Positions 10,341 through 22,816 of a stretch of 64,000 nucleotides of DNA are shown in pieces (the stretch's first letter is position 1; the number at the start of each line of letters is the position of its first letter). Source of the DNA: Euborellia annulipes. Lineage: Eukaryota; Arthropoda; Insecta; Dermaptera; Anisolabididae. The notes under the pieces were generated by a model. It searched no databases and was not told the origin of the DNA. It was given only the letters and a program-made list of their open reading frames with translations. Made by a program: the position numbers and the translations under genes. The stretch is taken from assembly GCA_023213315.1 (NCBI GenBank), contig JAKCPI010016495.1, positions 1 to 64,000 on the forward strand, given 5' to 3'.

Positions 10341-10462
10341 GGAATATAGTCATTAATCACCATTTTGTCATTTTTAATATATTCATGCCATTGCATTCTT
10401 TAAATATCTCTCTTTAATAACACACTAAGAAGTTTCTTGAATTTACAATAGTTGACTGAATA
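10341..10462 (-). repeat. Fragment of the MITE seen complete at 47578-47975
   Basis: AGTGGAATATAGTCATTAA, TTCATGCCATTGCATTCTTT and ACAATAGTTG match the right part of the 47.6-kb element in reverse. It stops where family A begins. Confidence 0.75.
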
Positions 10463-11064
10463 TAAAAAAAAATCTGATGTGACTTGCGCCCAGCACACAA
10501 CTTTCTCTTACCTTCGGTAATTGAAAGTTGTGTACTGTGCTGTACTCTCTTACCTTCGGTAATTGAAAGTTGTGTACTGTGCTTGGCACACCAGATTTTT
10601 TGTGTCGATATGTATTTTGTTTCCGACAATACGGTACATTCGATTTTCAAGATGTAAAATTTCAATGGCGAAATGGGAATATACATTTTAAAGAGAATCT
10701 AAAAAATAATTGATTTTTGAATTAAAAAAAAAATCGTTGGAGCGAATTTTGAGAAAATCGAAAAAAACTGAAAAAGTGCATCAGTATATTACTAGTACTC
10801 TTTGGTCGATTTTGTTCAAAAACTTCGTGTCACGTCCCATGCCTAACTTAAATATAAAATTTCAGCCTCCTAGCTCTTTTCGTTGTTGAGATATTTTGTT
10901 CACAGACAGACAGACAGACCATGTCGCGAAAACCACTTTTTTGGATCCAGGGGACCTCAAAACGTGTACATCCATCAAAATTTCGACATCGAATTTTTGA
11001 CATGAATCCAATACTTTCTCTCTCTATATGTATATTAACATATATATAGAAGTAAGAGAAAGTA
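10463..11064 (-). repeat. Family A element, full-length, with duplicated hairpin arm
   Basis: Runs from the 3' hairpin (AATCTGATGTGACTTGCG) to the 5' hairpin (AAGTAAGAGAAAGTA) on the minus strand. The segment CTCTTACCTTCGGTAATTGA through GTGTACTGTGCT is present twice in tandem inside the hairpin, about 40 bp each. Inserted between parts of an older repeat whose counterpart at 47405-47975 lacks it. Confidence 0.9.
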
Positions 11065-11200
11065 ATAACGTTAGATTTGATAACCATAGAATAATTAATT
11101 AATAGAACTATTAATATTAACAATAATACTTTGATAGAATATCATTTGAAAGCAATTTGAAGTTAAATATCTATTGGTGTGGGGGAATTTCTTTAAGTTT
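11065..11200 (-). repeat. Repeat G, matching 47405-47545 in reverse
   Basis: AACGTTAGATTTGATAACCA, TTAATTAATAGAACTATTAA and TATCATTTGAAAGCAATT are shared, inverted, with the 47.4-kb copy. Confidence 0.8.
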
Positions 11201-11889
11201 AATTAAATCAAATGTATGTATTCTTTCTCATTTATTGTGTTTTCTGTAAATAATTCTTCTATTAATTCTAAAATATTGTAAATTACAAGGAGACGAAAGA
11301 GAAAATATCAATTTTTTTATATTTGACGGATAATTTACGGATTTAGAAACAATAAACCTTCAAATATTCAAATTTCAACTGAAATATTATTTTTTTATTC
11401 AAGTATGGACCTATTCATACTCTAATATTGTGTTTTTCTTGATAAATAAAACTGTATTCACCTCAAATTTTTTTCCTCTGAAGAAATTAGCCCATTTTGA
11501 TTTTTTTGTTTATTATAAATGCTTTTAAACAATAAACTAGGGCGAATAAATGTTCCATTCTCTACTAGGCCTATAAGTTTTATAAGTACAAGTGTTAATT
11601 TTTATAAAGAAATTTATTATAAATTAAGTGGTTGATGTACAGATTTGAGACTAAATTTAATTTGTCAATATCTTGAAACTAATGTTTTGTGGCTTATGAC
11701 TATCTTCCACTGAGTCCTTCAATTGTTAATCAAACGGAAAGTTATTTCTTCTCTAGCCTACTTATTTTGGAAATATTTTTAAGACCCTCTTTATTTTAAT
11801 ATTTTTTTGTTGATAGGCTAAAGTAAATCATTATTAACAATTCATGAATTTATAGAAAAATCTATAGGCTTAAACGTAAATAATTCGCT
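11201..11889. other. AT-rich sequence; isolated MITE end
   Basis: At 11690-11730 GTGGCTTATGACTATCTTCC matches an end of the 47578-47975 MITE. GAGACGAAAGAGAAAATATC near 11290 resembles the 5' start of the 46281 element. Otherwise nothing. Confidence 0.5.
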
Positions 11890-12065
11890 AATGTTCGTCT
11901 GTCTGTCACGTTCAATTTAAGCAGCTAAGCTTAGGAATTTCAAAATATATTGTAGAACATTAATGAGAGCCTAGGAAAATTAGACGATTTGCAAAATATC
12001 TGAAAGGGGAGGCTCAAAAAATATTTGAAAATTGAAAATTTTCCCTTTGTAAAGCATTGGGAATC
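11890..12065 (+). repeat. Repeat family C, partial
   Basis: TGTTCGTCTGTCTGTCACG at the start and GGCTCAAAAAATATTTGAAA with AAAGCATTGG at the end match the 51062-51260 copy. Confidence 0.55.
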
Positions 12066-13865
12066 AATCATTGCTAGAAAAATCAGAGCTAATTAATAAT
12101 AGGTAACCAAAAAAAAAAATCCAACAGGAAGTTGGTCAAACAGAGCGGAGCAGTAGATCAGATGGACACTCTACATTTAAAAAAAAAAACTCTGAGAAAA
12201 ATTACGGATAGCGAGATATGAGGGGATCAAGAAGACCATTAAAGATGGGCGCCGCGACTAGATATTATAAATTTATTATTTTATCAGAGGAATTTGAAAT
12301 TCCACTTATATGAATTTGTTATTCGATATACTTTCATGGAATTCAATTTTTGCCAACCACACTCTCGTTTAATGTTTATAAGGTTGTCGATCCGATTTAA
12401 TTTTAATCCCCTGGGATGAAAATAGTTTCTCTCTGGCAATTTAGTTGTTCCTGAGTTATGAACAGGTAGGAAGGAGTTTGGGAAAGGGGTGGACTGTGCT
12501 TTCTTGTGGCCGTTTATCGGCTTCACCACATTTTGCACTATCCCAACCTTGTTTGTATTTTGGTAGAGGTGGTCGTACTAGTATTTTGTTGAATTAAAAT
12601 CATTTTAATCCTAATTATCATTTTCCATTATATAGTACATTATAATTAAATAAAGCAAGTTTCTAAACTCGTTATTAAACTTGAAAGATAATTTCTCTAA
12701 GACCTCAAATTAAACAATAAAATCAAATAAATATTAAAATAAAATTGTATTAAAAGTATAGGCCTTATAAATAACTAATATAATAAAAAAATAATTAATT
12801 ATAAAAATAAAAAGTAAAAAAGAAAAAACTTCTCATTTTGACAAATAGACAAGATCAGGGCGGTAGGTAGGCGGGGGGGGGGGGGGGGGTCCCCAGAAAT
12901 TCCATCCAAAAAAAAATCATATATAGGCCTATAAAAATACATTGATAAAAATTAAAAAAAAATATTCTATATTCTTTCTCCCGATAACTCTTATATAAAT
13001 AAATAGAGTATATTGGATAAAATATTTATTTTTTACAAAAATATAAATTCTATTCTTTTATCAAATTCACATAAACTTAAAAAGAGCTTCAGGTTCCCAA
13101 AGGACAATTTCTATTGTTTTATTATTTGAAACCCCAAAAAAAGAAACTTGGTGAAAAGTTATATGAGGATTAAAAAGAAAGAACCTTGACAGTTGCTTCT
13201 TTTTTCCTTCAATTTACTAGTATATTCTTCATGTCTCATCCGACTTGTACCTTATCTTATTACAGGTATTATTATGGGAGTTTGTAATTGTAGACCACAT
13301 TTGTAATAAATATTTATTAGTATTTATATTTTTACTAAATAATTAATACAAATGTGGTCTATAATTAAAAAAAACCATAACAATAATAATAATAAACCAC
13401 AAAAGCTTTAATAAATATCTAATTTTATTTACCTTATCTTATCTTATTCTATTAAACGAGCAATGTACATTTGTTTGCTTATTTATATGTAAGCACATCA
13501 GTTCTCGAAAACGGCTCTATCGATTTTTTTTTTTTCAAATTTTAAATATTTATCATTTCAGGACCTATATGAAATTGCGATAGGTTTTGTCTTTGGGAAA
13601 ATTCGGGTACTAGTACTGTACTTTACTGATGTACTATCTTGGTTTTTTAGATTTTATTCAAAATTTGCTTTAACAAATGTATTGTACCAGGTATATTCTC
13701 ATTTTTCTTCCAATTTCTTATTCAATTTTGCCGTCACTATTAGTTTAAGATCTCCAAAATATATTTATAGTCAGATCCCTTCTTCGCAGTCAGTCTTCTC
13801 GTTTCCTACCAAACTCCCATGTCCTGGTACCTAAATGATGATCACCATCTTGGCACTTAATTTTA
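12066..13865. other. AT-rich sequence without gene
   Basis: Contains a long G run near 12873-12890 and a divergent family A piece near 13600-13700 (TACTAGTACTGTACTTTACT). No ORF of interest. Confidence 0.5.
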
Positions 13866-14124
13866 TATATGGACCCTGTTATGCAATGGTGTGTCAAAGA
13901 CCAAAAAATTCAAAAATGATTTAAGCACGGAATATTGTTCCAAATGCTTTAATTAATAGTATTTTTTATGAAATATGTCCTAAAAAAATTTATATTTAAT
14001 GTTACTTGCACAATTGACAAGAAAAATTATATATAATCCACTGTAAACAAAAAACTTTATTGTTGATTTTCTCAAAACTCGATGTTTGGTCTTTGACACA
14101 CCATTACATAACAGGATCCATATA
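13866..14124. mobile_element. MITE, 259 bp, about 40-bp terminal inverted repeats, TA-flanked
   Basis: TATATGGACCCTGTTATGC, TGGTGTGTCAAAGACCAAA at the left; TTTGGTCTTTGACACACCA, AACAGGATCCATATA at the right. TA at the borders suggests a Tc1/mariner-type element. A one-ended copy lies at 50334-50430. Confidence 0.85.
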
Positions 14125-14189
14125 AGAAAGTGTATACGAAAATTATTAGATTTAAAAAAAAAAGAGTTTTCTTATCCCTGCCTTCTCTG

Positions 14190-14278
14190 ATCCATCAAAA
14201 TTTCGACATCGAATTTTTGACATGATCGCAATACTTTCTCACTATAGGCTATATTACATTTTTGGTAAGAGAAAGTAA
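14190..14278 (-). repeat. Family A, 5' hairpin fragment
   Basis: TCGACATCGAATTTTTGACA, TGATCGCAATACTTTCTCAC and TTGGTAAGAGAAAGTA: the 5' end of the element on the minus strand only. Confidence 0.8.
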
Positions 14279-15286
14279 TACTAAGAAAAATAATGTGTAA
14301 GATAATGCAAAACTATTTTTTTAAATCATAGGAACGCCAGGGAGTTAGGCAACCAGTAGAGTAAACGAATACAAGGATAAAGGAGAAAAAGAAACTCCTC
14401 CTCCTTCACCCCCACTTGTGGCCACGCAGTGATTTTTCAAATTTTTCTATTAGATTAGAAGAAGTAGGCGTTCCTTTACGTTCTACTCCTTTTCCATATT
14501 TCTTCTTCTGGTGTTTATTCAAAGGAGGAGTTAAACATCTCCTTGCTTCTTCTCTTTCGTTTCTCATCCCTTGCACTACTAGTTGCCTAGCCCCTAGGCG
14601 TTCTCTTGATTAAAAAAAGATGATCCTTTCTAATTGCCCGATCTAATTTGTTGGTGTAATAATAATTGGCACTTTATAATAAATTAGGACTATATTAAGT
14701 GAAAAAAATGATAGAACTAATAAAATATTTTGCATTATTTAGGCCTGCCTATATAAAATAATAGGAACTGTATATAGTCTTATAAATACATAATCTTTTA
14801 AATAAGCTTATTAAATATTCATTAATTAATTAAACAGGTTGCACATTTGGATGCTTAATAAATTTAAAAAGTAAGATATTTCGATCTAGATTTACTCATT
14901 TGAGGATTTACTCGTTCATATTTGATCAAATGGTTAGATATATTTATGCTAACAGATGGTCAGTATATGTGATACACTTGTATATAAGTATGCAGAAAGC
15001 GTTTTATTTTATTCTATTTCTATTTTATGCACTAAAGTAATACAACAATGTAGTAGCAAAGTATTCGAAGTATTTCAATTAACGAATGTTTAATTAATTA
15101 AGGAACTATTTTCTCAAATTAAATCTCTGTTAAATTAGTATAATTTTAATCAAAATACTGCCTTAGAGAAGAAGTCTCGCTTCTTATTCTAGGGGTCAGA
15201 AATTTGCGACAAAAAGTTATTCACATTATTTTGGCTACTAATTAATTTGAATAAATAATGTAATAGTTTATATGGCAAAAAAGAAC
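14279..15286. other. No gene recognised
   Basis: A less AT-rich pyrimidine-rich patch at 14390-14610 has no recognisable product; the rest is AT-rich. Confidence 0.45.
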
Positions 15287-15440
15287 TTAAAAAAATCTTG
15301 TGGTAAGTGATCGCACAGCACATAACTTCTTCTTACCTCCTTTGGTAATTAAAAGTTGTGTTCTCTGCTTGTCACAGCATATTTTTGTGTCTATATATGA
15401 TTAGTTTCAGGCAGCACTTAGAATTCAAAATTTTCAATAT
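15287..15440 (-). repeat. Family A, 3' hairpin part of a split copy
   Basis: GCACAGCACATAACTTCTTC and TTGTCACAGC form a degraded terminal hairpin on the minus strand. The remainder of the copy is at 16003-16345. Confidence 0.7.
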
Positions 15441-16002
15441 ATTAATTTAACATTGAATTCTGACTCAATAACCTTTGTCTTTGGATTTAAACCAATTTTC
15501 GAATTTGAATTTGTACGACTCGCTTGCCATCAACCTCGAGATTTATGAAACGACTAGTGAACAATTTTGAAAGTACTTCCCCTCTAAAGCGCCCCTAATG
15601 GTCCGATGTTTATCATATTATATATAATTTTACTCGGTAGGGAGTATAGTTTCTGAATATATAAAAAAAAATTATAGGTTATGTAAGAAAAAATATTGGC
15701 CCCCCTCCTAGAGCACCCCCCCCCCTAATAGTCCGATGTTGGCCAAAAGCTTTTAAGTTCTTGGCCTCTACCTCTAGTTTATGTGTGCAAAATTTCAAAA
15801 CAATTGAACAAATAGTTTATTGAGTTTTCGTTGACGAAAAAAATTACCACAGACATATACACACACAGACCCACATCCACACAGGCTTCATTCCAATAAC
15901 TACTTAAATGGATTCACGGGACCTCAAAACGCATTTTGGCAGCTTCAGAAAAATTTAGATTTTTTTTAAGATTACATTAACTTTACCTACCTTACCTACG
16001 AT
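15441..16002 (-). repeat. Unclassified insertion splitting a family A copy
   Basis: Contains two related blocks (CCCCTCTAAAGCGCCCCTAA and CCTCCTAGAGCACCCCC, each followed by TAATGGTCCGATGTT or TAATAGTCCGATGTT) about 125 bp apart, then CAAAATTTCAAAACAATTGA and a CACACA stretch. Class unknown. Confidence 0.45.
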
Positions 16003-16345
16003 TGATGGGCAAAGTTAATAATTGATTTTTGAATTTTAATCAAAATCGTTAGAGAGAATTTTGAGAAAATCGAAAAAAACTGAAAAAATAGATCTGTAAA
16101 GTACTAGTACTCTTTGGCTGATTTTGTTCAAAAGATTCGTGTCACGGGGTGTGCCTAACTTAAATATAAAATTTCAACCTCCTAGCTCTTTTCGTTCTTG
16201 AGATATTTTGTTTTCAGACACACACACACACCACAGACCAATTTGCGGGACCCACTTTTTTGAACTTAGGGGAACTCAAATCGGTGTATCCGTCAAAATC
16301 TCGACATCGAATTTTTGTCATGAATCCAATACTTTCTGTATATTT
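16003..16345 (-). repeat. Family A, 5' part of a split copy
   Basis: TAATTGATTTTTGAATTTTA, CTAGTACTCTTTGGCTGATT, AGACACACACACACACC and TCATGAATCCAATACTTTCT follow the family order on the minus strand. Confidence 0.85.
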
Positions 16346-16614
16346 ATTTAGCACATATAATCGAATAAAAAAACAGGGAATAAAAATAAGGAAAAAGGCA
16401 CATTAAAAATCTCTAAATCGTCAAATCACGACCATTTTTACCCGTTAAGCCAATTTAATTTTAAAGATGTTTATTTAAAAAAAAAACTCAGTTAAAAATT
16501 TTTAAGCTTAACTTTGGCGCAAATGGGCATTAGTTACCCACGAGCTAGTACCGTACTAAAAAAAAATGAACAAAATTTGACCCACGTCTCAAAAAGGCCC
16601 TCCCAGTTCTAGGG
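16346..16614. other. No feature recognised
   Basis: AT-rich, nothing recognised. Confidence 0.5.
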
Positions 16615-16710
16615 ATTACAGAAAACTTATTTTCATCCCGAAATTCCTATAACTTTTTGAGTTATTAATTCCTAAAGTTACAATTTCTCCTATAGGAAAT
16701 GTATCTAACA
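16615..16710 (+). repeat. Repeat family C, partial
   Basis: CCGAAATTCCTATAACTTTT, TGAGTTATTAATTCC and CTATAGGAAATGTAT match 2435-2500. Confidence 0.75.
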
Positions 16711-17784
16711 TTTCTAATTTCCTAGAGAGTGAATAAATAATTTAAATGTTTATATATGGAGAGGGATGAAGCTTTCAAACAAGATTCATTGGCGAATTCC
16801 CAACATAGAAGCCACAGGGCTGCATACTAACTGAGATCTTTCAAAAGGCGAATAATTTATTTTCTACCTAGACATAGACATATTTAAGGAGGGAAGAATA
16901 AATGTCGTAAAAAATTGGTTGTAATTTATTCAAATTTTATATGCGTATACTTTTCTCCTCTTTTTTTAAATGCTTTTATTTTATCTCTATTGGCAAAATG
17001 AATGAAGAGAGAACGAGGGATACAGATAACTTTTTCCATGTATTATTATAAATGGAATTTATACCGGGTATGACTTTTTCTTCATATGGAATAACTAATC
17101 TACCATTACATTTTGGCTTTTCGCATATATTACATTTTAGATGTTATTAACAGAAGCTACTTAATACAAATTTATCTTTAAATATTATTTATTTTTTATC
17201 ATTCATTTCTTCATTGTGTTGAATAATTTTTTTCTCTAATTTGAAAAATAACTCTAAGAAAGTAACTTAGTAAGATTAATTACAATTATTTTACAAAAAA
17301 TTATCCGTTTATATTTTTTTGACCCGCCACTATAGACCTATATAATAAGTAGTAAGGGCAAATTATTATCATGATCATCATTTATTTAATTTACTCCTTT
17401 CAATGATTATTATCTTTATAATGTTAGTTTAATTAGTTCTTGAGTTAATCTCATTCCTTCTTTTAGATTATTTCTCTTTAGCAAGTTTAGAGATAACTAT
17501 CCCTTTCCATTTCATCATTATTACTTTTACTTCTATATATTCCATTAATTTTTAAATTGACTAGTTTCTTAAGGCTTATTTTTATTATCTAATTTAGTCC
17601 ATCCATTATTTAAAAAAAAGTAAAAAGTACGTCAACTAAAAGGATGGATGTTAAAAGGTTGATTGATCATTCAGATATAATTAAAAAAGTAATTTTTAAT
17701 ATATAGTATAACCATGTCTTTAGCACATGACTTTTATCGTAAAAAGGGAAAAAATGATTGATTAAGAGTTAGCCAATTTTTACT
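16711..17784. other. AT-rich sequence without recognised feature
   Basis: Nothing recognised. Confidence 0.5.
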
Positions 17785-18387
17785 TTCTCTTACCTATAGG
17801 CCATATGTTAATATATAGAGAGAAAGTATTGGATTCATGTCAAAAAATCGATGTCGAGATTTTGATGGATATTCATGTTTTGGGTCCCCTGAAAAAGTGG
17901 TTTTCGCGACATGCTCTGTCTGTGTCTGTAAACAAAATATCTCAAGAACGAAAAGAGCTAGGAAGCTGAAATTTTATATTTAAGTTAGGCACCCCCATGG
18001 CACGTGACACGAAGCTTTTGAACAAAGAGTATTAGTAATTTACTTTTCGATTTTCTCAAAATTTGTGCCAAAGATTTTGATTAAAAAACAAAAATCAATT
18101 ATTTTTTAGATGCCCTTTAAAATGTATATTCTCATTTTTCAAATGAAATCCTGTGAAGACCACTTTACTTTTGTAATTAATAGGAAAGATAGGAAAAATG
18201 GTTGCCATGGTAACAAAATATAAATATTTTCCCATATTTATAAATTTTACATCTTGAAATTCGAATGGACCCTACTGTCAGAAACTAAAAATATGTCGAC
18301 AAAAAAATCTCCTGTGACAAGCACAGAACACAACTTTCAATTACCGAAGGTAAAAAAAGTTGTGTGCCAGTCACACCAGATTTTTAT
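17785..18387 (+). repeat. Family A element, full-length
   Basis: Starts TTTTTACTTTCTCTTACC with its 5' hairpin, carries the complete body, and ends with the 3' hairpin (GTGACAAGCACAGAACACA to GTCACACCAGATTTTT). Contains the X-box palindrome at 18201-18214. Confidence 0.92.
18201..18214 (+). promoter_or_regulatory. RFX X-box-like palindrome in family A
   Basis: GTTGCCATGGTAAC fits the RFX consensus GTNRCC-N(0-3)-RGYAAC with a 2-nt spacer. Binding is not shown. Confidence 0.45.
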
Positions 18388-18892
18388 AAATCTAGTTTAA
18401 ATATGCCTGTCTTTGGTAGTCTGTCTTCTGGACCCCATATCAATCCTTTAACAACCTTCGCGATTAGGAAATAATATTAGTCTAATATATTCCATACCAT
18501 ATATTCCATAATATAAATCCATACCGGTTCTAAAATAATTAACAAAAAAAAAAAATCTCTTCTTTATTTTTGTTACATTAATTTAATGAAATGGATTACT
18601 TTTAAGATGGGCTTGTTAATGTTGATGTGTGTTCAAAGGAGATTATCTACTTTAACCCCAAAATGTGATAACATGCTGAGATAATTTATTATAAACTAAG
18701 AGAATGAAATAACATGCCGTAATCTCACTCGAATTAATTCTTAAAACCTAGCTCTAATAATTAACTCAAGCATGACATGAGATAAAATTCAATTTTTATT
18801 TTATTTTCTTTACGGTAAATGGATCTTACTTATAATACTTAAAATGTGGCTTGTATATGTACAGATATAATATATAATCTACTAACATGGGA
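18388..18892. other. AT-rich sequence without recognised feature
   Basis: Nothing recognised. Confidence 0.5.
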
Positions 18893-19302
18893 GTACTAGT
18901 ACTTTACTGATGTACTTTTTCAGTTTTTTTCGATTTTTTCAAAATTCGCTCCAAGCATTTTGCTTAAACACATAAATCAATTATTTTTTAGATGCTCTTT
19001 AAAATGTATTTCTCATTATTCTCATTTTGCCCTTGAAATCTTTTGAAGCACGCTTTACTCTTGTACTTCATCCTAAAGCTAGGAGAAATGGCTGCCATGG
19101 TAAAAAATATAAATATTTTCCATACTTATAAATTTAATTAAATCTTGAATTTTAATATAAGTATCAGCGGAAACTAAATATAGACCTATATGTCGACAGA
19201 AAAAAATCTGGTGTGACAAGTACAGAACACAACTTCCTTTTTCTTCTTCCAAGGATAAGAGAAAGTTGTGTGCTGTGCAACCAGTCACACCAGATTTTTT
19301 TT
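18893..19302 (+). repeat. Family A element, 5'-truncated
   Basis: Begins within AGTACTAGTACTTTACTGAT and ends with an intact 3' hairpin. The palindrome is degenerate (GCTGCCATGGTAAA, 19091-19104). Confidence 0.88.
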
Positions 19303-19689
19303 CTTTATAATTAAAATTCAAAAAAGTAATTATATCAGGATTTTCTAAAATGTAAAGAGAAAAGAATATGAATATACTGTAGACCCATATATAATCTAAA
19401 TATGCCTAGACTTAGCAGTTTGTGTATCTTTTTTTTATATATAAGATGGTTATTAATTAAAAAAGTAAAAAAATGAGAATTTTTAAAAGAAGCAAACACT
19501 AAAAAAGTTGCAAGCTTATATTGTTTGTAAAAAATCTTAAATGTTTTTTTAATTAGTTTAAGAGTTCTTCAAGGTTCTAAATTTTATTAACAATTTTATT
19601 AAAAGAAAAGACATAAGAGATAAAAAAATAGAATTTTCCGAGACTATCCTATATATATATTAATATATCATAAAGCGATAGCCACTGAT
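19303..19689. other. AT-rich sequence without recognised feature
   Basis: Nothing recognised. Confidence 0.5.
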
Positions 19690-19905
19690 TTCCGTTTTAT
19701 GTTCCTGTTTACCACTCTCTCTCGTTGATTGGCCAGAGACAGAGGAAGTGGAGTCAATGAGGAAAATTTAAAACTTGAAGTCAGAGGGGGAAATTTAAAA
19801 CTTTAAAATTTTTCAATTGCTCCCCAAAGGGGAGTAAGGGGGTCTAGGGAGCGCAGCCCCGTGGTAAGTGGGAAAGCCCGCCGAAGACTATTGTGACCGA
19901 CTTAA
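19690..19905 (+). repeat. GC-elevated segment, likely transposon terminus
   Basis: TTGATTGGCCAGAGACAGAG, a repeated GAGGAAAATTTAAAACTT / GGGGAAATTTAAAACTTT pair, then GGGGTCTAGGGAGCGCAGC and GGGAAAGCCCGCCGAAGAC. Compositionally like an element end, but not assignable. Confidence 0.4.
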
Positions 19906-22139
19906 AACAAGACTTTCCAAAATTACGTAACTACATAATAAATCAACAATCTATATGAATTTGGACAAAAATCTCGAAAGCATTATTAGGGCCATTTAAA
20001 TTTCAACCATAAAAAAAATTAAATTATTATTATCAATAGAACGTTACAACACAATTTTTTTCTTATTTTCGGTAATTTAAAGGTGCATTCTGTATTTGTT
20101 TACCAAAATATAAATTCAAATCAAATTTTTAAGTATTAAAAAATTTTATAAATAAAACTTAATTCCCAAAAAAATAAAAAAATATATTTTTATCGAATCC
20201 CGGGGGGGAGGAGGGGAAATTACCCTCTTTATATCCCCATATATCCGCCCTTGCCCGGGCCCCGGAATGACTCTCGGCAGCTATGTATTATTTATTGATT
20301 ACTTTATGAAATTCAGATTTAACTTAGCAAAATAGCATTTTCAATATTTTGTTTTTAGAGATATTAAGTAGAGTAGAAAAAAAAAAACTATTTGAACATT
20401 AAATTGAAGGTGATAGCTCAAAGCAGAAAGATTTGGACCTCATCACATCTAGGGGTGTTCCGTGCTAATAAAATTAATTTGAAAATGAAAATTTAATAAA
20501 AGCTTACCACTTAAAATTTGTAGATCTATATTTTCTATTAAAACTATTATATGCTGTATTTGGTGTATATGTGTAACAAAATGATATTTGATTGTTTCTC
20601 TTATCTTTGGAATGAAAATTTATGGGAGCACACCTGTAATTTGTCCAAGTTTTATTCACTTTAAGTTTATAGCTTCTTTTATATTCCGTAAATTTTGTTC
20701 TAATAATTACTTAATTTTCATTCCATATTGGTATTTAATAAAATTAATTGTGACTCACGGGTTCATATTTTATGAGTGTAAAAAACACTCATCTACTCAA
20801 GTTTCACGCCTCTGCTTTAGCCACCCCAAATTACCGGATTAAAGAAGTTAATAAAATAAATTTAATCTGTACAAAATTATTTATAATTTTTTTACTTTTT
20901 TTTATTGTCTTTAAAAATTAAAAGACCTTTTAATTTTTCTAAAAAGCTAATGGGTGATATTGTTCACTCAATTTCATCCTAGTCTTGTCTTCCTTTTCTC
21001 TCTTTTTCCATTTAGAGGAGTGAAACAACTTCAGTTTTCGTCTTTTTGTTCTCAGTTAAAGTTTATCTATCGAAAAGTTAAACTTTTTTTTTTACAAGCT
21101 TTGTAAAAATAATTGTCTAAAATAACTTTTATATATCACCTTACAAAAAAAAAAAAATATATATATATATAAGGACAAAATAAATAAATAAATAAACATA
21201 TCGAAAAATAATTTTTTTTGAACAAACTAAAAAAGTTTTAATTGAAAATGAAAAGTTTGAAAAGTAAATGACACAGCTACGTGATGGGTTTCCTTTTAAA
21301 GAACCCAAGGGAGAGAAAAGGATTTGAAACGCATATAAATTTTGGGGTAAACAATAATAAGATCTGGAAAACATTTTTCTCATCAAATTATCAAGTGTAA
21401 TTCCTTTGTTAATAAAAAAGAGATAGAGTTAAATAAATACAATTAAAAATAAAAAACTAGAAAAAAATTTCTTTAATTTCATATTTTTATTCAAATAAAA
21501 TATCAATCATACAATATTTTTCTATTTTTTTTTTCTTTTTTCTTTTTTTTCAATTTATAAATAAATTAAATTTTGTATTTCTTATTTAAAAAATTATAAT
21601 TATATTATTATTTTTTTATAATAGAATAATGAAAACTAAATATTTGTTATATAATAGATATACATGTAGATAGTTATTTTTCATATTTCACAAATTAATG
21701 AAAAACATTACATGTTTGTATTATCATTATTTTATTTTATTTATTTTTTTTTTTTTTCAAATGTTGTCTGGTAGCAAGATATTAATTACTATAACAACAT
21801 CTAGAGTATTTATTTATTATCCATCAAGATTTGCATTACACAACAAACAAGATATTTGGGTTTGTGTGGGAGCAGAAGGAAGGGGGGAGGGGGGTTGTTT
21901 ATCCAGTGTGAATATCCTACACCACGAATGTTTGATAGGGAAAGTGCTATGGGTTTAAAATCATTTTTTTGACCTTCGGTCGGGACAAATTCTTTTTTAT
22001 GTTTTTTTGGAAACAAATTATGATAAGCAACACACGCTGCAAAAAAAAAAAAAAAAACTATTTAGGCTATATTTACTGTTTATTGAAGAGATCAATGGGT
22101 ATGATGTTACTTGCGAGATAACCAGAAAATAATAAAAAA
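19906..22139. other. AT-rich sequence without gene
   Basis: Contains a small GC patch at 20198-20280 and an (AT)n tract near 21156-21170. Short ORFs are low-complexity. Confidence 0.5.
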
Positions 22140-22250
22140 AATTTAAATATTTTCGTCGACATTTTCAAAGCAATTGGCTTTCTACTTCAGAACCTATGGC
22201 TCTCGAAATTTATTGAATTTTAACAAAAACAATCACTCACTCATTTAAAC
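22140..22250 (-). ncRNA. Degenerate hammerhead-like motif, Penelope-type repeat fragment
   Basis: On the minus strand: CCATAGGTTCTGAAGTAG, a perfect AAAGC/GCTTT stem, then GAAAATGTC. It is related to 3193-3262 through CCATAGGT(T/C)CTGAAG. Box 1 has a substitution at its last base. Confidence 0.35.
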
Positions 22251-22816
22251 ATTGAAAAGTTATAAAATTACTTTTGTCGGAGTATCGATTAACGATTAGC
22301 CATGCATACTAAGATATTATAAAAAATAAATATTAATATATGTGTATAATATATATAAATATAGAGTATATTAAAATGAAGATTAGGGGTTTGGAGTATA
22401 TATAATATTGTATAGGCCTAAATAGCGAAGTTGACCATAGGTTCTCAGAATGATAGCGAATTGGTCTCGAAACTTGCTCGTAAATACATAAAATCTTTGT
22501 CTTGTTTCACTTCTTATCAACTTGTGGTTTATTATTTTATTTTTTTAGTAAATTGACATTTTTAGGGAATTGCTTACTCATACCCTTTTAGATAAATCTA
22601 TATTTTATAAAATTATACATAAAAAACACTTTTTCTTACTGGAGAATAGGTAAACTGAATTTATTAAAAAAATATTTCTAAGTTAATGATTGATCTATAG
22701 GAGCAATTAATCAAGAAAATTATAGCTTAAATAATTTTGGTTGCCTATCTTCCAGATGCTAAACCCCGTTCATTTAATATATATGCTTATTGAAAAATAG
22801 GAGAAATAACTAGCGC
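22251..22816. other. AT-rich sequence without recognised feature
   Basis: Nothing recognised. Confidence 0.5.
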
